From positions 1,121,501 through 1,185,500 of the forward strand of contig NC_014370.1 of the NCBI RefSeq assembly GCF_000144405.1: a stretch of DNA of 64,000 nt, written 5' to 3'. A program made the position numbers and the translations under genes. Below are positions 35,564-44,264 of this stretch, piece after piece. Position 1 is the first letter of the stretch. Each line of letters begins with the position of its first letter. Below the pieces are notes generated by a model. That model searched no databases. It worked only from the letters and a program-made list of their open reading frames with translations, and had not been told where the DNA came from. The DNA is from Prevotella melaninogenica ATCC 25845. Its GTDB lineage: Bacteria; Bacteroidota; Bacteroidia; Bacteroidales; Bacteroidaceae.

Positions 35564-36220
35564 TTATCTATGTAATTGTTTGAGTGAATGGATAGTTGCC
35601 TTAGGATCTGCAGCCTTAAAGACATAACTGCCACTAACAAGAATGTCGACACCAGCTTCAACCAAACGAGGAGCCGTGTCAGCCTGTACACCGCCATCAA
35701 CCTCTATCAGAGCTTTACTACCTTCACGGTCAATCAACTGACGAAGGCGTTGTACTTTCTTGATACTGCTCTCTATGAATTTCTGTCCACCAAAGCCTGG
35801 GTTTACACTCATGAGCTGAACGATATCCACATCACCAATGATATCCTCAAGTACATTGACAGGTGTTGAAGGATTAAGCGTCACACCAGCTTTCATACCA
35901 GCAGCATGAATCGCTTGTATCGTTCGATGTAAATGAACACAAGCCTCATACTGAACATTCATGATAGCTGCACCAGTGTCAGCTGTCTGTTGAATATAGT
36001 TCTCTGGATGAACAATCATAAAGTGTACGTCCATTGGCTTCTTACATGCCTTACCTACTGCTTCAAGCACAGGAAAGCCAAAAGAGATATTAGGCACAAA
36101 GACACCATCCATTACATCCATGTGAAGCCAATCAGCCTCACTTTCATTAATCATTTCAATCTCCTTATCCAAATGAAGGAAGTCAGCGGAGAGCAGGGAA
36201 GGTGATACTATTATTTCCAT
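35564..36220 (-). CDS. rpe: Ribulose-phosphate 3-epimerase
   Basis: 218 residues, TIM barrel. SPSLLSADF, HMDVMDGVFVPNISFG, HFMIVHPENY, MSVNPGFGGQKFI and EVDGGVQ carry the metal-binding His/Asp and phosphate-binding residues. Interconverts ribulose-5-P and xylulose-5-P in the pentose phosphate pathway. It starts 7 bp after a 42-codon gene and is probably co-transcribed with it. Confidence 0.96.
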   Translation of the reverse strand: MEIIVSPSLLSADFLHLDKEIEMINESEADWLHMDVMDGVFVPNISFGFPVLEAVGKACKKPMDVHFMIVHPENYIQQTADTGAAIMNVQYEACVHLHRTIQAIHAAGMKAGVTLNPSTPVNVLEDIIGDVDIVQLMSVNPGFGGQKFIESSIKKVQRLRQLIDREGSKALIEVDGGVQADTAPRLVEAGVDILVSGSYVFKAADPKATIHSLKQLHR

Positions 36221-36227
36221 ATAAATA

Positions 36228-36356
36228 TTAATTCAAACAGAAGGTTTGCATCTTCCCATTGATTTTAATAACACGATAGGTATAAGCTATCTGTCGGATA
36301 ATATTAAGCGTCTTCTCAGACGGCTTAAGTTCTTCGGAAGTAAATATTCTAACCAT
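36228..36356 (-). CDS. Small conserved-looking protein (42 aa) preceding rpe
   Basis: ATG at 36356 to TAA at 36228. The sequence opens MVRIFTSEELKPSEKTLNII and continues RQIAYTYRVIKINGK to a FCLN end. It has balanced composition with two predicted helices and a basic C-terminus, unlike random AT-rich sequence. It resembles small Bacteroidales proteins of the same length and pattern that I have seen, but I can name no function. The stop is 7 bp from the rpe ATG. Confidence 0.6.
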   Translation of the reverse strand: MVRIFTSEELKPSEKTLNIIRQIAYTYRVIKINGKMQTFCLN

Positions 36357-36450
36357 AGGCCAAAAATAAGTTGTTGAGAGTTATATGTCTTCTAAACGCT
36401 ATCTAAAAGATATTATTATATCTTCCTACAAGAATATTTTCACTTTGAAC

Positions 36451-36496
36451 CCAAATCTCTAAGTTTGCAATATAAATTACAAACTTAGAGATTTGG
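36451..36496. promoter_or_regulatory. Perfect 17-bp inverted repeat upstream of the 42-aa gene
   Basis: CCAAATCTCTAAGTTTG (36451-36467) and its exact complement (36480-36496) flank 12 nt. It lies 95 bp upstream of the small gene and about 120 bp before the trpF -7 box, in a divergent region. No T-run follows, so an operator or a stable leader hairpin fits better than a terminator. Confidence 0.5.
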
Positions 36497-36613
36497 ATTA
36501 AATACATTAAGTTTTTTATAGGAATACTCTTGAATCATTCCTCTTAATTCGTCTTTCCTCTAAATAAAAGAGCTTTTCTTTAATTCACAAGCGTATAATT
36601 CGATAATTTTATG

Positions 36614-36621
36614 TAAGTTTG
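36614..36621 (+). promoter_or_regulatory. -7 box (TAAGTTTG) of trpF-trpG-nusG-like
   Basis: TAnnTTTG match 34 bp before the trpF ATG; no TTG at the expected distance. Confidence 0.4.
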
Positions 36622-36654
36622 TAGCGTAAAAGAATTTGAGATTTTTATATCTAT

Positions 36655-37320
36655 ATGATTATAAAGGTATGCGGCATGCGTGATGCCCACAATATTCACG
36701 AAGTTTCTCAACTTGCCATAGACTGGGTGGGATTGAATTTCCTTCCTAAAAGCGAACGTTACGTTAGTCAGATATCGTCATGTGCTGGTATTATTCCCGA
36801 TTATGGGACGCTGTCTGCCTTATCTGCACATGAATCATCTCAACAGCAACAAAGACCTACTCTTTGTGGAGTCTTTGCTGATGACATGCCACAGAATATT
36901 GTTACACGTGTTGTAAACTTCAATCTTGATATTGTCCAACTTAATGGAGAAGAAAGTATGGTGATGATTGATAATCTTCGCCGCACCCTTGACCCAGACA
37001 TTCATGCTGGAATAAAGATTATGAAGCGTATTGTTATTACAAAGCGTGAGGACATTGAGAAATACAAAGAATATGTAGAAGGGGTTGATTATTTCCTCTT
37101 TGACATCCAAGATAATCTAAAGGATTGGAGCATTTTGGGAGCATATGAAGGGAAAGCTCCTTTCCTTGTAAGTGGGAATATTGGTGCCGAAGATATTGAC
37201 AAGATTAAAAGCTTTTCTCATCCCCAGTTCTATGGTATCAGTGTGAACGAGAAGTTTGAGACAGCACCAGCGGTAAAGGATGTTGCTTTACTAAAGGACT
37301 TTCTTGAGAAGGTAAAGTAA
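36655..37320 (+). CDS. trpF: Phosphoribosylanthranilate isomerase
   Basis: 221 residues. IKVCGMRDAHNI contains the catalytic Cys, WVGLNFLPKSERYV the substrate loop. VDYFLFDIQDN, LVSGNIGAEDI and FYGISVNEKFE resemble the catalytic-Asp and phosphate sites; the family usually has DSS or DSG at the last site and here it is VNE. Converts phosphoribosylanthranilate to CdRP in tryptophan synthesis. The rest of the trp operon is not in the window; only trpG follows, 28 bp later. Confidence 0.85.
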   Translation: MIIKVCGMRDAHNIHEVSQLAIDWVGLNFLPKSERYVSQISSCAGIIPDYGTLSALSAHESSQQQQRPTLCGVFADDMPQNIVTRVVNFNLDIVQLNGEESMVMIDNLRRTLDPDIHAGIKIMKRIVITKREDIEKYKEYVEGVDYFLFDIQDNLKDWSILGAYEGKAPFLVSGNIGAEDIDKIKSFSHPQFYGISVNEKFETAPAVKDVALLKDFLEKVK

Positions 37321-37348
37321 GTCTATTGATTAGAAGGTTGATACACGA

Positions 37349-37918
37349 ATGAAAACAAATTGTGTTATCATTGATAACTACGATTCTTTCACCTATAATC
37401 TTGTTCATCTCATAAAGGAATTAGGAGTTGATGTAACGGTAGTTCGCAACAATCAGTTCTCCCTTGAAGATTTGAATAACTACGATCGTATTGTTTTAAG
37501 TCCTGGCCCTGGGGTTCCTTCAGAAGCTGGCTTACTATTGGACGTTATTCATCGTTACGCTGGGGTAAAGCCTATCTTGGGCGTTTGCTTAGGACATCAA
37601 GCCATTGGTGAGGTATTCGGAGCAAAGTTGAAGAATTTGTCTGATGTTTTCCATGGTGTAACAACGGAAACCACACAAATCGTTGAAACGCCATTGTTTG
37701 CTGGTTTGCCTAAAACCTTTCTCGTGGGACGCTATCATAGTTGGGTCGTAGAGAAAACAAACTTCCCCGATTGCTTAGAAATAATAGCCGAAAGCAAAGA
37801 AGGACTTATCATGGCATTACGCCATAGAACGCATAACATCTATGGCATCCAATTCCACCCAGAGAGCGTTCTAACACCAGATGGGAAAAGGATTATGGCT
37901 AATTGGTTACACATCTAA
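37349..37918 (+). CDS. trpG: Glutamine amidotransferase subunit of anthranilate / aminodeoxychorismate synthase
   Basis: 189 residues, class I glutaminase. IDNYDSFTYNLVH at the start, SPGPGVP, the nucleophile C80 in GVCLGHQ, and the His-Glu pair in QFHPES. It supplies ammonia to TrpE or PabB. TrpG and PabA cannot be separated by sequence alone; the neighbouring trpF favours tryptophan synthesis. No TrpE/PabB partner is adjacent. Confidence 0.88.
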   Translation: MKTNCVIIDNYDSFTYNLVHLIKELGVDVTVVRNNQFSLEDLNNYDRIVLSPGPGVPSEAGLLLDVIHRYAGVKPILGVCLGHQAIGEVFGAKLKNLSDVFHGVTTETTQIVETPLFAGLPKTFLVGRYHSWVVEKTNFPDCLEIIAESKEGLIMALRHRTHNIYGIQFHPESVLTPDGKRIMANWLHI

Positions 37919-37942
37919 CAAATAATTATTCTTGTACAAACT

Positions 37943-38512
37943 ATGACAACAGCAGCAAGCTATATAGACGGAGTCATTGATGATGGAACGCCTTGGTATG
38001 CAGTGAGGCTATTCACACTGAAGCTTGAAGAGGTGAGAACCTACTTTACAAGTCATGGCTTGGAATGTTTCGTTCCAGAACAATATGTCGATATAGAAGG
38101 ACATGATGGCAAACCCCACTCTATTCTTCGTCCTGTTGTTCGCAATCTTATCTTTGTTAAGAAACCTGGAGAAGACATTTCATTTCAGAAGATTGTACAA
38201 GAAGCCAACTATAAGATTAGCGTTGTAAAGAAAGCTAAGGATTCACAAGAGTATGCACTTATCCCACACGACCAGATGTATGAGTTCCGTTTGATGTGTA
38301 ATCCAGAGATAACGATGCGTAAGTTCCTATCTTCAGACGAGGCACAAATGAAAGCTGGGGACGAGGTTCTTGTTAAGTTTGGACCATTAAAGGGGATGAT
38401 TGGGCGATTAGTTCGCTCAAGCAAGAAGTATTATCTCCTAAAAGAAATCCCTGGCATAGGGGTAATGCTCAAGGTTTCTCGCTGGTGCTGTGTTTCAATG
38501 GAGGAGAAATAA
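37943..38512 (+). CDS. UpxY-type NusG paralogue (transcription antiterminator)
   Basis: 189 residues. An N-terminal NGN-like domain (WYAVRLFTLKLEEVRTYF, CFVPEQYV, RPVVRNLIFVKK) and a C-terminal KOW domain (AGDEVLVKFGPLKGMIGRLV). Relatives act on RNA polymerase to let it read through polysaccharide operons in Bacteroides. UpxY genes usually open such operons; this one follows trpG by 24 bp and lies 18 kb from the polysaccharide locus. Whether its target is that locus is unknown. Confidence 0.8.
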   Translation: MTTAASYIDGVIDDGTPWYAVRLFTLKLEEVRTYFTSHGLECFVPEQYVDIEGHDGKPHSILRPVVRNLIFVKKPGEDISFQKIVQEANYKISVVKKAKDSQEYALIPHDQMYEFRLMCNPEITMRKFLSSDEAQMKAGDEVLVKFGPLKGMIGRLVRSSKKYYLLKEIPGIGVMLKVSRWCCVSMEEK

Positions 38513-38670
38513 GTCCCATATCAGTTTTACTATACACTTTATACCATACCACACTAAGATATTGTACATTATAACAACTACCCCCTACTCCCTTAAACCA
38601 AACTCCTAATAACCTTCATTAGAGAAAAATAATATCAGATGACATTTCAAAATATTGCTATCCGATAACA

Positions 38671-38724
38671 AAAAAACACTCATATAGCACAGCTGATAGA
38701 TTTACCAGTTTGCTATATGAGCGT
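38671..38724 (-). terminator. Intrinsic terminator of the glycogen operon
   Basis: Stem ACACTCATATAGCA/TGCTATATGAGCGT with a 21-nt loop, then seven T on the minus strand, 22 bp after the GH57 stop. Confidence 0.85.
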
Positions 38725-38745
38725 TAGGCGTATGTTATAAAAGAC

Positions 38746-40191
38746 TTACTTAGCTTTCACTTCTTCAGCAACAGCCTTTACAGCCTTTTTAGCAGAAGTT
38801 TTCTTGACAGGTTTCTTTGCTGCAGTTTTTGATGTAGTAGCCTTCTTCGCTGACGATTTTTTCTCTAACTGCGCACGAAGTTTATCACCTTCAACTTCCA
38901 ATTTGTCAACCTTTGCTTGAAGATTACTAATATCATTAGTTCTCATTTCAATCTCATCGCCCTGGTTGCGGATAGTGGTAAGCAAGCTATTCAACTCCTC
39001 ATTATCAATATCAGCAGGATAAAGCGTATTGACACGATTCAAGAAGTCGCCAAGAATATTCATATAATTGGTGAAGGCATCAAATGGACTATCATAGATA
39101 CCACGATCCATTCCAACACGTGAAGGTTTGGTTGACATAAAGCGGAAGTTGTCACTTGCCTGCAAATAGTCCCAGTCTTGATTGATACGTGGGTCGTTAG
39201 CAATACGTACACGATCAGCAATACTATACAACTTGTTAAAAGCTTCACGCTGCATTGGATTGCCCAACCATGTGCTGACATCACGTTCTTCATCCATCCA
39301 ACTCAAGGTATCTGGCACATAGAGATTGTCAACGCTCTTCAATTTCATGCAAATTTCAGTTGGAGTTGAGAAAGTAATACCCTGCTGCTTAGCACAAACT
39401 GGTAACGCCTTAAAGAACTCAAGGATATTACTTGACAATGGCTGTTCTATACCAAGTGCTGAAAGATTCATAAAGATACCGATTACCTGCTCCTCCTCTG
39501 GGAGTGCTACAATCTGTGCCATATATGTATCAGCAAACAATGGATAGCCATCCCAATCTGAATTATTGAAACGCAATGAGATATCATCACTCAACTTCAC
39601 ATCACGCAACAGAAGTTTTAAGTTAGGAGCAAGAGCACAGTTGTATACATAATGTGGACTCTTCCAACCCAAGACATGCTTTGCGCCCTCTGTCAACATT
39701 CCCTTAAAGCCCATCTGAGAAGCTATCAAACCAATATCGTCACTATAAATAAGTGATGAGTTACGCAATATCTTTGGTGTCTGACCAAAGTATTCCTTAA
39801 TCTTCTGAGCCTGACGCTTTACTTCAGACTTAAAGCTTTCCTCATTAGCTAATGATGCTAAACCATGAGAGTAAGGTTCTGCAAGAAATTCTACACATCC
39901 TGTATTATTCAGTTCTTGCAGTTTTTCAAGCACCTGTGGAGCATGCATTTCAAGTTGCTCAATACCCACACCCGAAAGAGAGAAGGCTACCTTAAATGCT
40001 TTCCCATTGTCTTTAATCATCTGCAACAGCGTATCCAATGCTGGCATATAGCTTCTCTCAGCGATTTCTGATACAGAACGTTCGTTCTCAAAATCGTCAT
40101 AATAATAATGGTCGGTACCAATATCAAAGAAGCGGTAGCGTTTCAGGTGAATTACCTGGTGTATCTCGAAATATAAACAGATTGTTTTCAT
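38746..40191 (-). CDS. GH57 alpha-amylase-like protein lacking catalytic residues
   Basis: 481 residues. The N-terminal half is a GH57 barrel (CLYFEIHQ at 6-12, EPYSHGLASL, GFKGMLTEGAKHVLGWKSPHYVY). The nucleophile region reads R143-N-S-S-L-I-Y where active relatives have Glu before LIY. The acid region reads F240-M-N-L-S-A-L-G where they have MDYETFG. Both catalytic carboxylates are therefore missing. A coiled coil (about 405-445) and a Lys/Ala-rich tail (445-481), histone-H1-like, end the protein. Last gene of the glycogen operon, 48 bp after the GT. I infer a glycogen-binding or scaffolding role. Confidence 0.85.
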   Translation of the reverse strand: MKTICLYFEIHQVIHLKRYRFFDIGTDHYYYDDFENERSVSEIAERSYMPALDTLLQMIKDNGKAFKVAFSLSGVGIEQLEMHAPQVLEKLQELNNTGCVEFLAEPYSHGLASLANEESFKSEVKRQAQKIKEYFGQTPKILRNSSLIYSDDIGLIASQMGFKGMLTEGAKHVLGWKSPHYVYNCALAPNLKLLLRDVKLSDDISLRFNNSDWDGYPLFADTYMAQIVALPEEEQVIGIFMNLSALGIEQPLSSNILEFFKALPVCAKQQGITFSTPTEICMKLKSVDNLYVPDTLSWMDEERDVSTWLGNPMQREAFNKLYSIADRVRIANDPRINQDWDYLQASDNFRFMSTKPSRVGMDRGIYDSPFDAFTNYMNILGDFLNRVNTLYPADIDNEELNSLLTTIRNQGDEIEMRTNDISNLQAKVDKLEVEGDKLRAQLEKKSSAKKATTSKTAAKKPVKKTSAKKAVKAVAEEVKAK

Positions 40192-40239
40192 TATCTTTTT
40201 GTTTTAGTTTTAAAAAGGTTATTAGTACTCTCAGGGCTT

Positions 40240-41508
40240 TTACTGCCAGCCCAAGGTACGAAGGTAGAGTTCACGAATCCACGCACCAACCTTCTCCCAT
40301 GTTATCTGGTCCACTTCCCGCTTACCCTCTACGGAGAGATAATCGAAAAGGCTCTCATTATGACAAATGGAGTAAATAGCATCAGCAAGCGCATGAATAT
40401 CCCAATAGTCTACCTTGATGCAGTTGCTAAGAATTTCTGCACAACCGCTCTGTTTTGAAATGATACTCGGTGTACCACATTGCATTGCCTCCAAAGGAGA
40501 GATACCAAAAGGCTCACTGACTGACGGCATAACATAGACATCAGAGGCCTTCAAACACTCATAAACCTGCTTCCCACGCATAAAACCAGGGAAATGTAAA
40601 CGATCCGCAATACCTCTTTCAGCAGCAAGATAAATCATCTGGTCCATCATATCACCTGAGCCTGCCATACAGAAACGAACGTTACGTGTACGATGTAACA
40701 CCATATTGGCAGCCTCAACAAAGTATTCTGGCCCTTTCTGCATAGTCAAACGACCAAGGAAAGTAACAATCTTCTCCTTACCCTTATGGTCAGGACGTGG
40801 GATATCAACAATCTCCTGTGGCAAAGGATAAACGGCATTATGAACCGTAAACACCTTGCGTGGGTCCTGATGATACTGATTTATTACCGTCTGGCGTGTA
40901 AGTTCTGATACACACATAATGCAATCAGCATTGTCCATACCATCCTTTTCTATACCATATACGGTTGGATTAACCTTACCACGTGAACGGTCGAAGTCGG
41001 TTGCATGTACATGAATACACAAAGGCTTACCTGACACACGCTTGGCATGAATACCAGCAGGATAAGTCAACCAGTCGTGTGCATGAATAATATCGAAATC
41101 ATATGTACGTGCAACAACACCAGCAATAATCGAATAATTATTAATCTCCTCGTGCAGATTTGAAGGATAACCTCCTGCAAAATCCATTGCGCCAAGGTCG
41201 TTGACGTTCATATAATTGAAGTCAGCATAAATATGCTCACGCAACTTGTAGTAAAGTTCTGGTGACATAATATTGCCAAGACGACTCTTTACATAATCAT
41301 AACCCAATTCACGATAAGCGATAGGCACATGATTCATTGCTACAATCTCAGCATAAGTATGGTCTTCATCACCAAAAGGATGTGGCAAACAGAGAATCGT
41401 CTCAACATCACCCTGTGCATGCAGACCTTCTGAAATACCAAAGTTAGCAGTTGCTAAACCACCATATACATGAGGAGGATACTCCCATCCAAACATTAAA
41501 ACTTTCAT
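40240..41508 (-). CDS. Glycogen synthase-like glycosyltransferase (GT4/GT5-type)
   Basis: 422 residues, GT-B. MKVLMFGWEYPPHVYGGLA contains the glycine-rich glucosyl-nucleotide loop of glycogen synthases. FDIIHAHDWLTYPAG, KIVTFLGRLTMQKGPEYFVEA and MPSVSEPFGISPLEAMQCG (EX7E) follow. It probably extends alpha-1,4-glucan from a nucleotide glucose. In Bacteroidales this gene lies between a debranching enzyme and a GH57 gene, exactly as here (14 bp and 48 bp spacing). Confidence 0.88.
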   Translation of the reverse strand: MKVLMFGWEYPPHVYGGLATANFGISEGLHAQGDVETILCLPHPFGDEDHTYAEIVAMNHVPIAYRELGYDYVKSRLGNIMSPELYYKLREHIYADFNYMNVNDLGAMDFAGGYPSNLHEEINNYSIIAGVVARTYDFDIIHAHDWLTYPAGIHAKRVSGKPLCIHVHATDFDRSRGKVNPTVYGIEKDGMDNADCIMCVSELTRQTVINQYHQDPRKVFTVHNAVYPLPQEIVDIPRPDHKGKEKIVTFLGRLTMQKGPEYFVEAANMVLHRTRNVRFCMAGSGDMMDQMIYLAAERGIADRLHFPGFMRGKQVYECLKASDVYVMPSVSEPFGISPLEAMQCGTPSIISKQSGCAEILSNCIKVDYWDIHALADAIYSICHNESLFDYLSVEGKREVDQITWEKVGAWIRELYLRTLGWQ

Positions 41509-41522
41509 ACTGGTTCCTCCTC

Positions 41523-43466
41523 TTAAAATTTATACTTCTCAAGTAATTCTAACGTACGAAGCACCTCAGCTACGTTCATGGCAAAGGAGATAGCTCCACG
41601 TCCATTAAACGGTGGATTACCGTCGAAGAGTTCAGGTAGTGTACTAAGACAATGGTTAATCATCTCATCTTCATAACCTACCAACTGACGTTCTACAAAG
41701 CTCAGACGTGTCTGCTTATAAAGCTTCAAGCAGGCCTCAAGATAGAAGCCACCCAACCATGGCCAAGCTGTTCCTTGATGATAGGCAAGGTCGCGTTGAC
41801 TCTGTGGACCAGTATACATCGGATTATATCCACCACTCTTTGGAGAAAGCGAACGCAGTCCCTTTGGTGTAAGTAGCTCTCGTGTACAAACATCTAAGAC
41901 TCCCCTCCTCTGCTTTTGGTCAAGTGGAGAATAATCAAGTGCTACAGCAAACACCATATTAGGGCGTACACTCCAGTCAACCATTCTACCATCAACATAG
42001 TCATAAAGGTAGCCATACTCATTGAGGAATGTTTCAACAAATGAAACCTTACATTTCTCTGCAAGTGCATCAAGTTCGTTTGCGCGCTCTTCATTACCAC
42101 TCTCCATCTCCATTGCGGCTGTAAAGCGTAGTGCATTGTACCATAGCGCATTAAACTCTACGATATACCCAGAGCGTGGAACAACTGGTTGACCATTATT
42201 CATAGAATTCATCCATGTAATCGCTTCTCCCTTTGCATCAGCATAGAGCAATCCATTCGTATCTAAAGTGAGGTTTGGATGCTTACTTGCTAAGAGATAA
42301 TCAACGATATCACGAATCAAACCCATGTAGAGTTTTCTACAACGCTCCTTACCAGCCTCCTTAGCATACTGTTGTATAGCCCACACGCACCAAAGAGGAA
42401 CGTCTGGTTTCTCCATCTCGTATATCTTCACGCTGAGTGGCTTACCTTCCATAAACTCACGTAATCCCTTTGCAGCGGTCTCCATTACCAGTTCGAAGTA
42501 ATCTTGTTCTTCGATACTCAAAGTAAGTCCTGGTAAAGCAATGAATTGATCACGAGCACGACACTTGAACCAAGGATAGCCTGCAAGAATATAACGCTCA
42601 TCGTTCTTTGTACGATTATGGAACTGATGAGCAGCATTAACAAGGCAGTGGAAGAAGTTATCACGTGGACTACGTGACTCCACTTCCTTATCAAACAGAT
42701 TCTTCAAAGTTGATGTACGACATTCTGCCGTTGATGCTGCAAAGACAATACTTTCGCCCTTGCTGATATTCATCTCAAAATAGCCAGGAACATAAAGGTC
42801 CTCATTAGAAGCATAACCACGCTCCTGCTCCTTTGGATATTCCAATCCACGATACCAGTAGGGTTCAAAGTGAAACTCATTCTTCTTTGAGAACTGCATA
42901 AAAAGCGATGGATAACCAGCATACATACACGTGCTGATACCATTATCCACAACCTCATACGAACGATTAGCAGCACCATTTTCATGAGTAAACTGGCGAA
43001 CACTACGAAAGGCAAGGAATGGGCGGAACTGCAAAGTAGTCTTTGAGTGAGCCTCTAATAAAGTATAACGGATTAAAATACGGTCTTCATAATGCTGGAA
43101 GACAACCTCTTTTTTTAACAAGACACCACCTACCCTATAAAGCGTAGTTGGCACAGTATCACAGTCAAATTCACGAATATACTTATGTCCTTGTGGACTA
43201 AAGTTATTGCCCTGATACTTGTGCAAACCCAGATTGAAAGAGGCACCATGCTGAATGACGGTAGGGTCGAGCGAACTCAGCAGTACGTGATTCTCGTCGT
43301 CCAGTTCAGGAACAGGAACAACAAGCAGTCCATGGTACTTGCGTGTGTTACAATCAACAATCGTCGAGCAAGAATAGGCACCAGAGCGATTCGTTCGTAA
43401 CAGCTCTCTGGGAAGCGAATCTTGAAGATTGGTCATCAGAGCTTTTTCAAATTTTAAGTAGCTCAT
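41523..43466 (-). CDS. Glycogen debranching enzyme (amylo-alpha-1,6-glucosidase family)
   Basis: 647 residues. The N-terminal GDE_N domain (about 18-240) is followed by an (alpha/alpha)6 catalytic barrel. Landmarks are NRSGAYSCSTIVDCNTRKYHGLL split over residues 27-49, AGYPWFKCRARDQFIALPGL with acidic residues nearby, NGLLYADAKGEAITWMNS, and YHQGTAWPWLGGFYLEA. Hydrolyses alpha-1,6 branch stubs in glycogen. First gene of the operon with GT and GH57-like genes. Confidence 0.92.
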   Translation of the reverse strand: MSYLKFEKALMTNLQDSLPRELLRTNRSGAYSCSTIVDCNTRKYHGLLVVPVPELDDENHVLLSSLDPTVIQHGASFNLGLHKYQGNNFSPQGHKYIREFDCDTVPTTLYRVGGVLLKKEVVFQHYEDRILIRYTLLEAHSKTTLQFRPFLAFRSVRQFTHENGAANRSYEVVDNGISTCMYAGYPSLFMQFSKKNEFHFEPYWYRGLEYPKEQERGYASNEDLYVPGYFEMNISKGESIVFAASTAECRTSTLKNLFDKEVESRSPRDNFFHCLVNAAHQFHNRTKNDERYILAGYPWFKCRARDQFIALPGLTLSIEEQDYFELVMETAAKGLREFMEGKPLSVKIYEMEKPDVPLWCVWAIQQYAKEAGKERCRKLYMGLIRDIVDYLLASKHPNLTLDTNGLLYADAKGEAITWMNSMNNGQPVVPRSGYIVEFNALWYNALRFTAAMEMESGNEERANELDALAEKCKVSFVETFLNEYGYLYDYVDGRMVDWSVRPNMVFAVALDYSPLDQKQRRGVLDVCTRELLTPKGLRSLSPKSGGYNPMYTGPQSQRDLAYHQGTAWPWLGGFYLEACLKLYKQTRLSFVERQLVGYEDEMINHCLSTLPELFDGNPPFNGRGAISFAMNVAEVLRTLELLEKYKF

Positions 43467-43541
43467 GTCTTTTAAGGTTTATTGTTTGGTTTTTATTTAT
43501 CCTTTGGTAGAAGTCTTTACAGACTTTGCCCTTCGGCTCTT

Positions 43542-43549
43542 CAAAGATA
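43542..43549 (-). promoter_or_regulatory. -7 box (TATCTTTG) of the glycogen operon
   Basis: Perfect TAnnTTTG on the minus strand, 76 bp before the debranching enzyme ATG. No TTG at 19-20 nt. A small hairpin AAGTCTGTAAAGACTT lies in the leader. Confidence 0.5.
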
Positions 43550-43738
43550 CAAATATTTTTCATAATGGCATCATAAAGTAAGATAATATTTTCAATTATT
43601 AGTGTACAATAAAACATTCCTCTACAAGTCTCCCATTCTCATCTTCGAAATATTCTGTTTTCTTGTGTTTGCAGTTATAATACTTAATAGAATGAGAAGG
43701 GTAATATAGCTCTTATTACAAATTTACTTTTAATTTAA

Positions 43739-43823
43739 TTTGCTGTCATTTTAACATTCTCATAGAACTAACTGTAAACTAATTTGTTAGCATCTTATAC
43801 GAGATGACAGAAGTGACAGCAAA
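43739..43823 (+). repeat. MITE-like 85-bp element, copy 2
   Basis: TTTGCTGTCATTTTAACATT at the left and AAGTGACAGCAAA at the right, a perfect 10-bp terminal inverted repeat. Same ends and length as the elements at 10448 and 33830. Confidence 0.75.
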
Positions 43824-44038
43824 TTTGATTTTTCTTTCAACTGGTTTATCAGTGCTTGAACATATTTAAATCCAAACCAATCATTAGACTACAATGTTTC
43901 AGAATTTCTTGTTTTTGTGTTGTTTCCTAACCAAGAAAGTCCTATTTTTTTTTAGAGTAAAATATAACATTTTTCGTAACAACAATCTGCGCTTATCCAA
44001 ACAATAGATTGCAGAATGTTTAGCATACAAGACCATGC

Positions 44039-44104
44039 GTACTAAGCACCAACACCATGTGTGCGAAGCCTCCGCACATATTGTGCGGGGCAATAAAACG
44101 TTAG
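44039..44104. repeat. 22-nt periodic array D (same unit as B)
   Basis: GTACT at 44039, GTGCG at 44061 and GTGCG at 44083, each followed by AAGCACCAACACC, AAGCCTCCGCAC and GGGCAATAAAAC. The CACATATTGTG dyad spans the last junction. Confidence 0.7.
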
Positions 44105-44264
44105 CAAAAAAGGTAAGAAGAGAGTAACTACTATCTCTATAATAAGAGAGAGAATGCCACTAAAACCTACGTACACGAAAACACTTTGCTGAGCACTCAT
44201 AACCAGCGTTCAACATTTCTATAAGTAGTTTAGACAAAATCTATAACTATTTAATAGTAAAAGG

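Larger units (their letters stand above)
43467..44264. other. 798-bp non-coding region
   Basis: Contains a -7 box for the glycogen operon (43542-43549), copy 2 of the TTTGCTGTCA element (43739-43823) and 22-nt array D (44039-44104). A 64-codon minus frame (43899-44093) overlaps array D and has no gene-like features. Confidence 0.5.

Noticed and set aside
43899..44093. 64-codon minus-strand frame
   Set aside because: Overlaps 22-nt array D and a T-rich stretch; no gene-like features.
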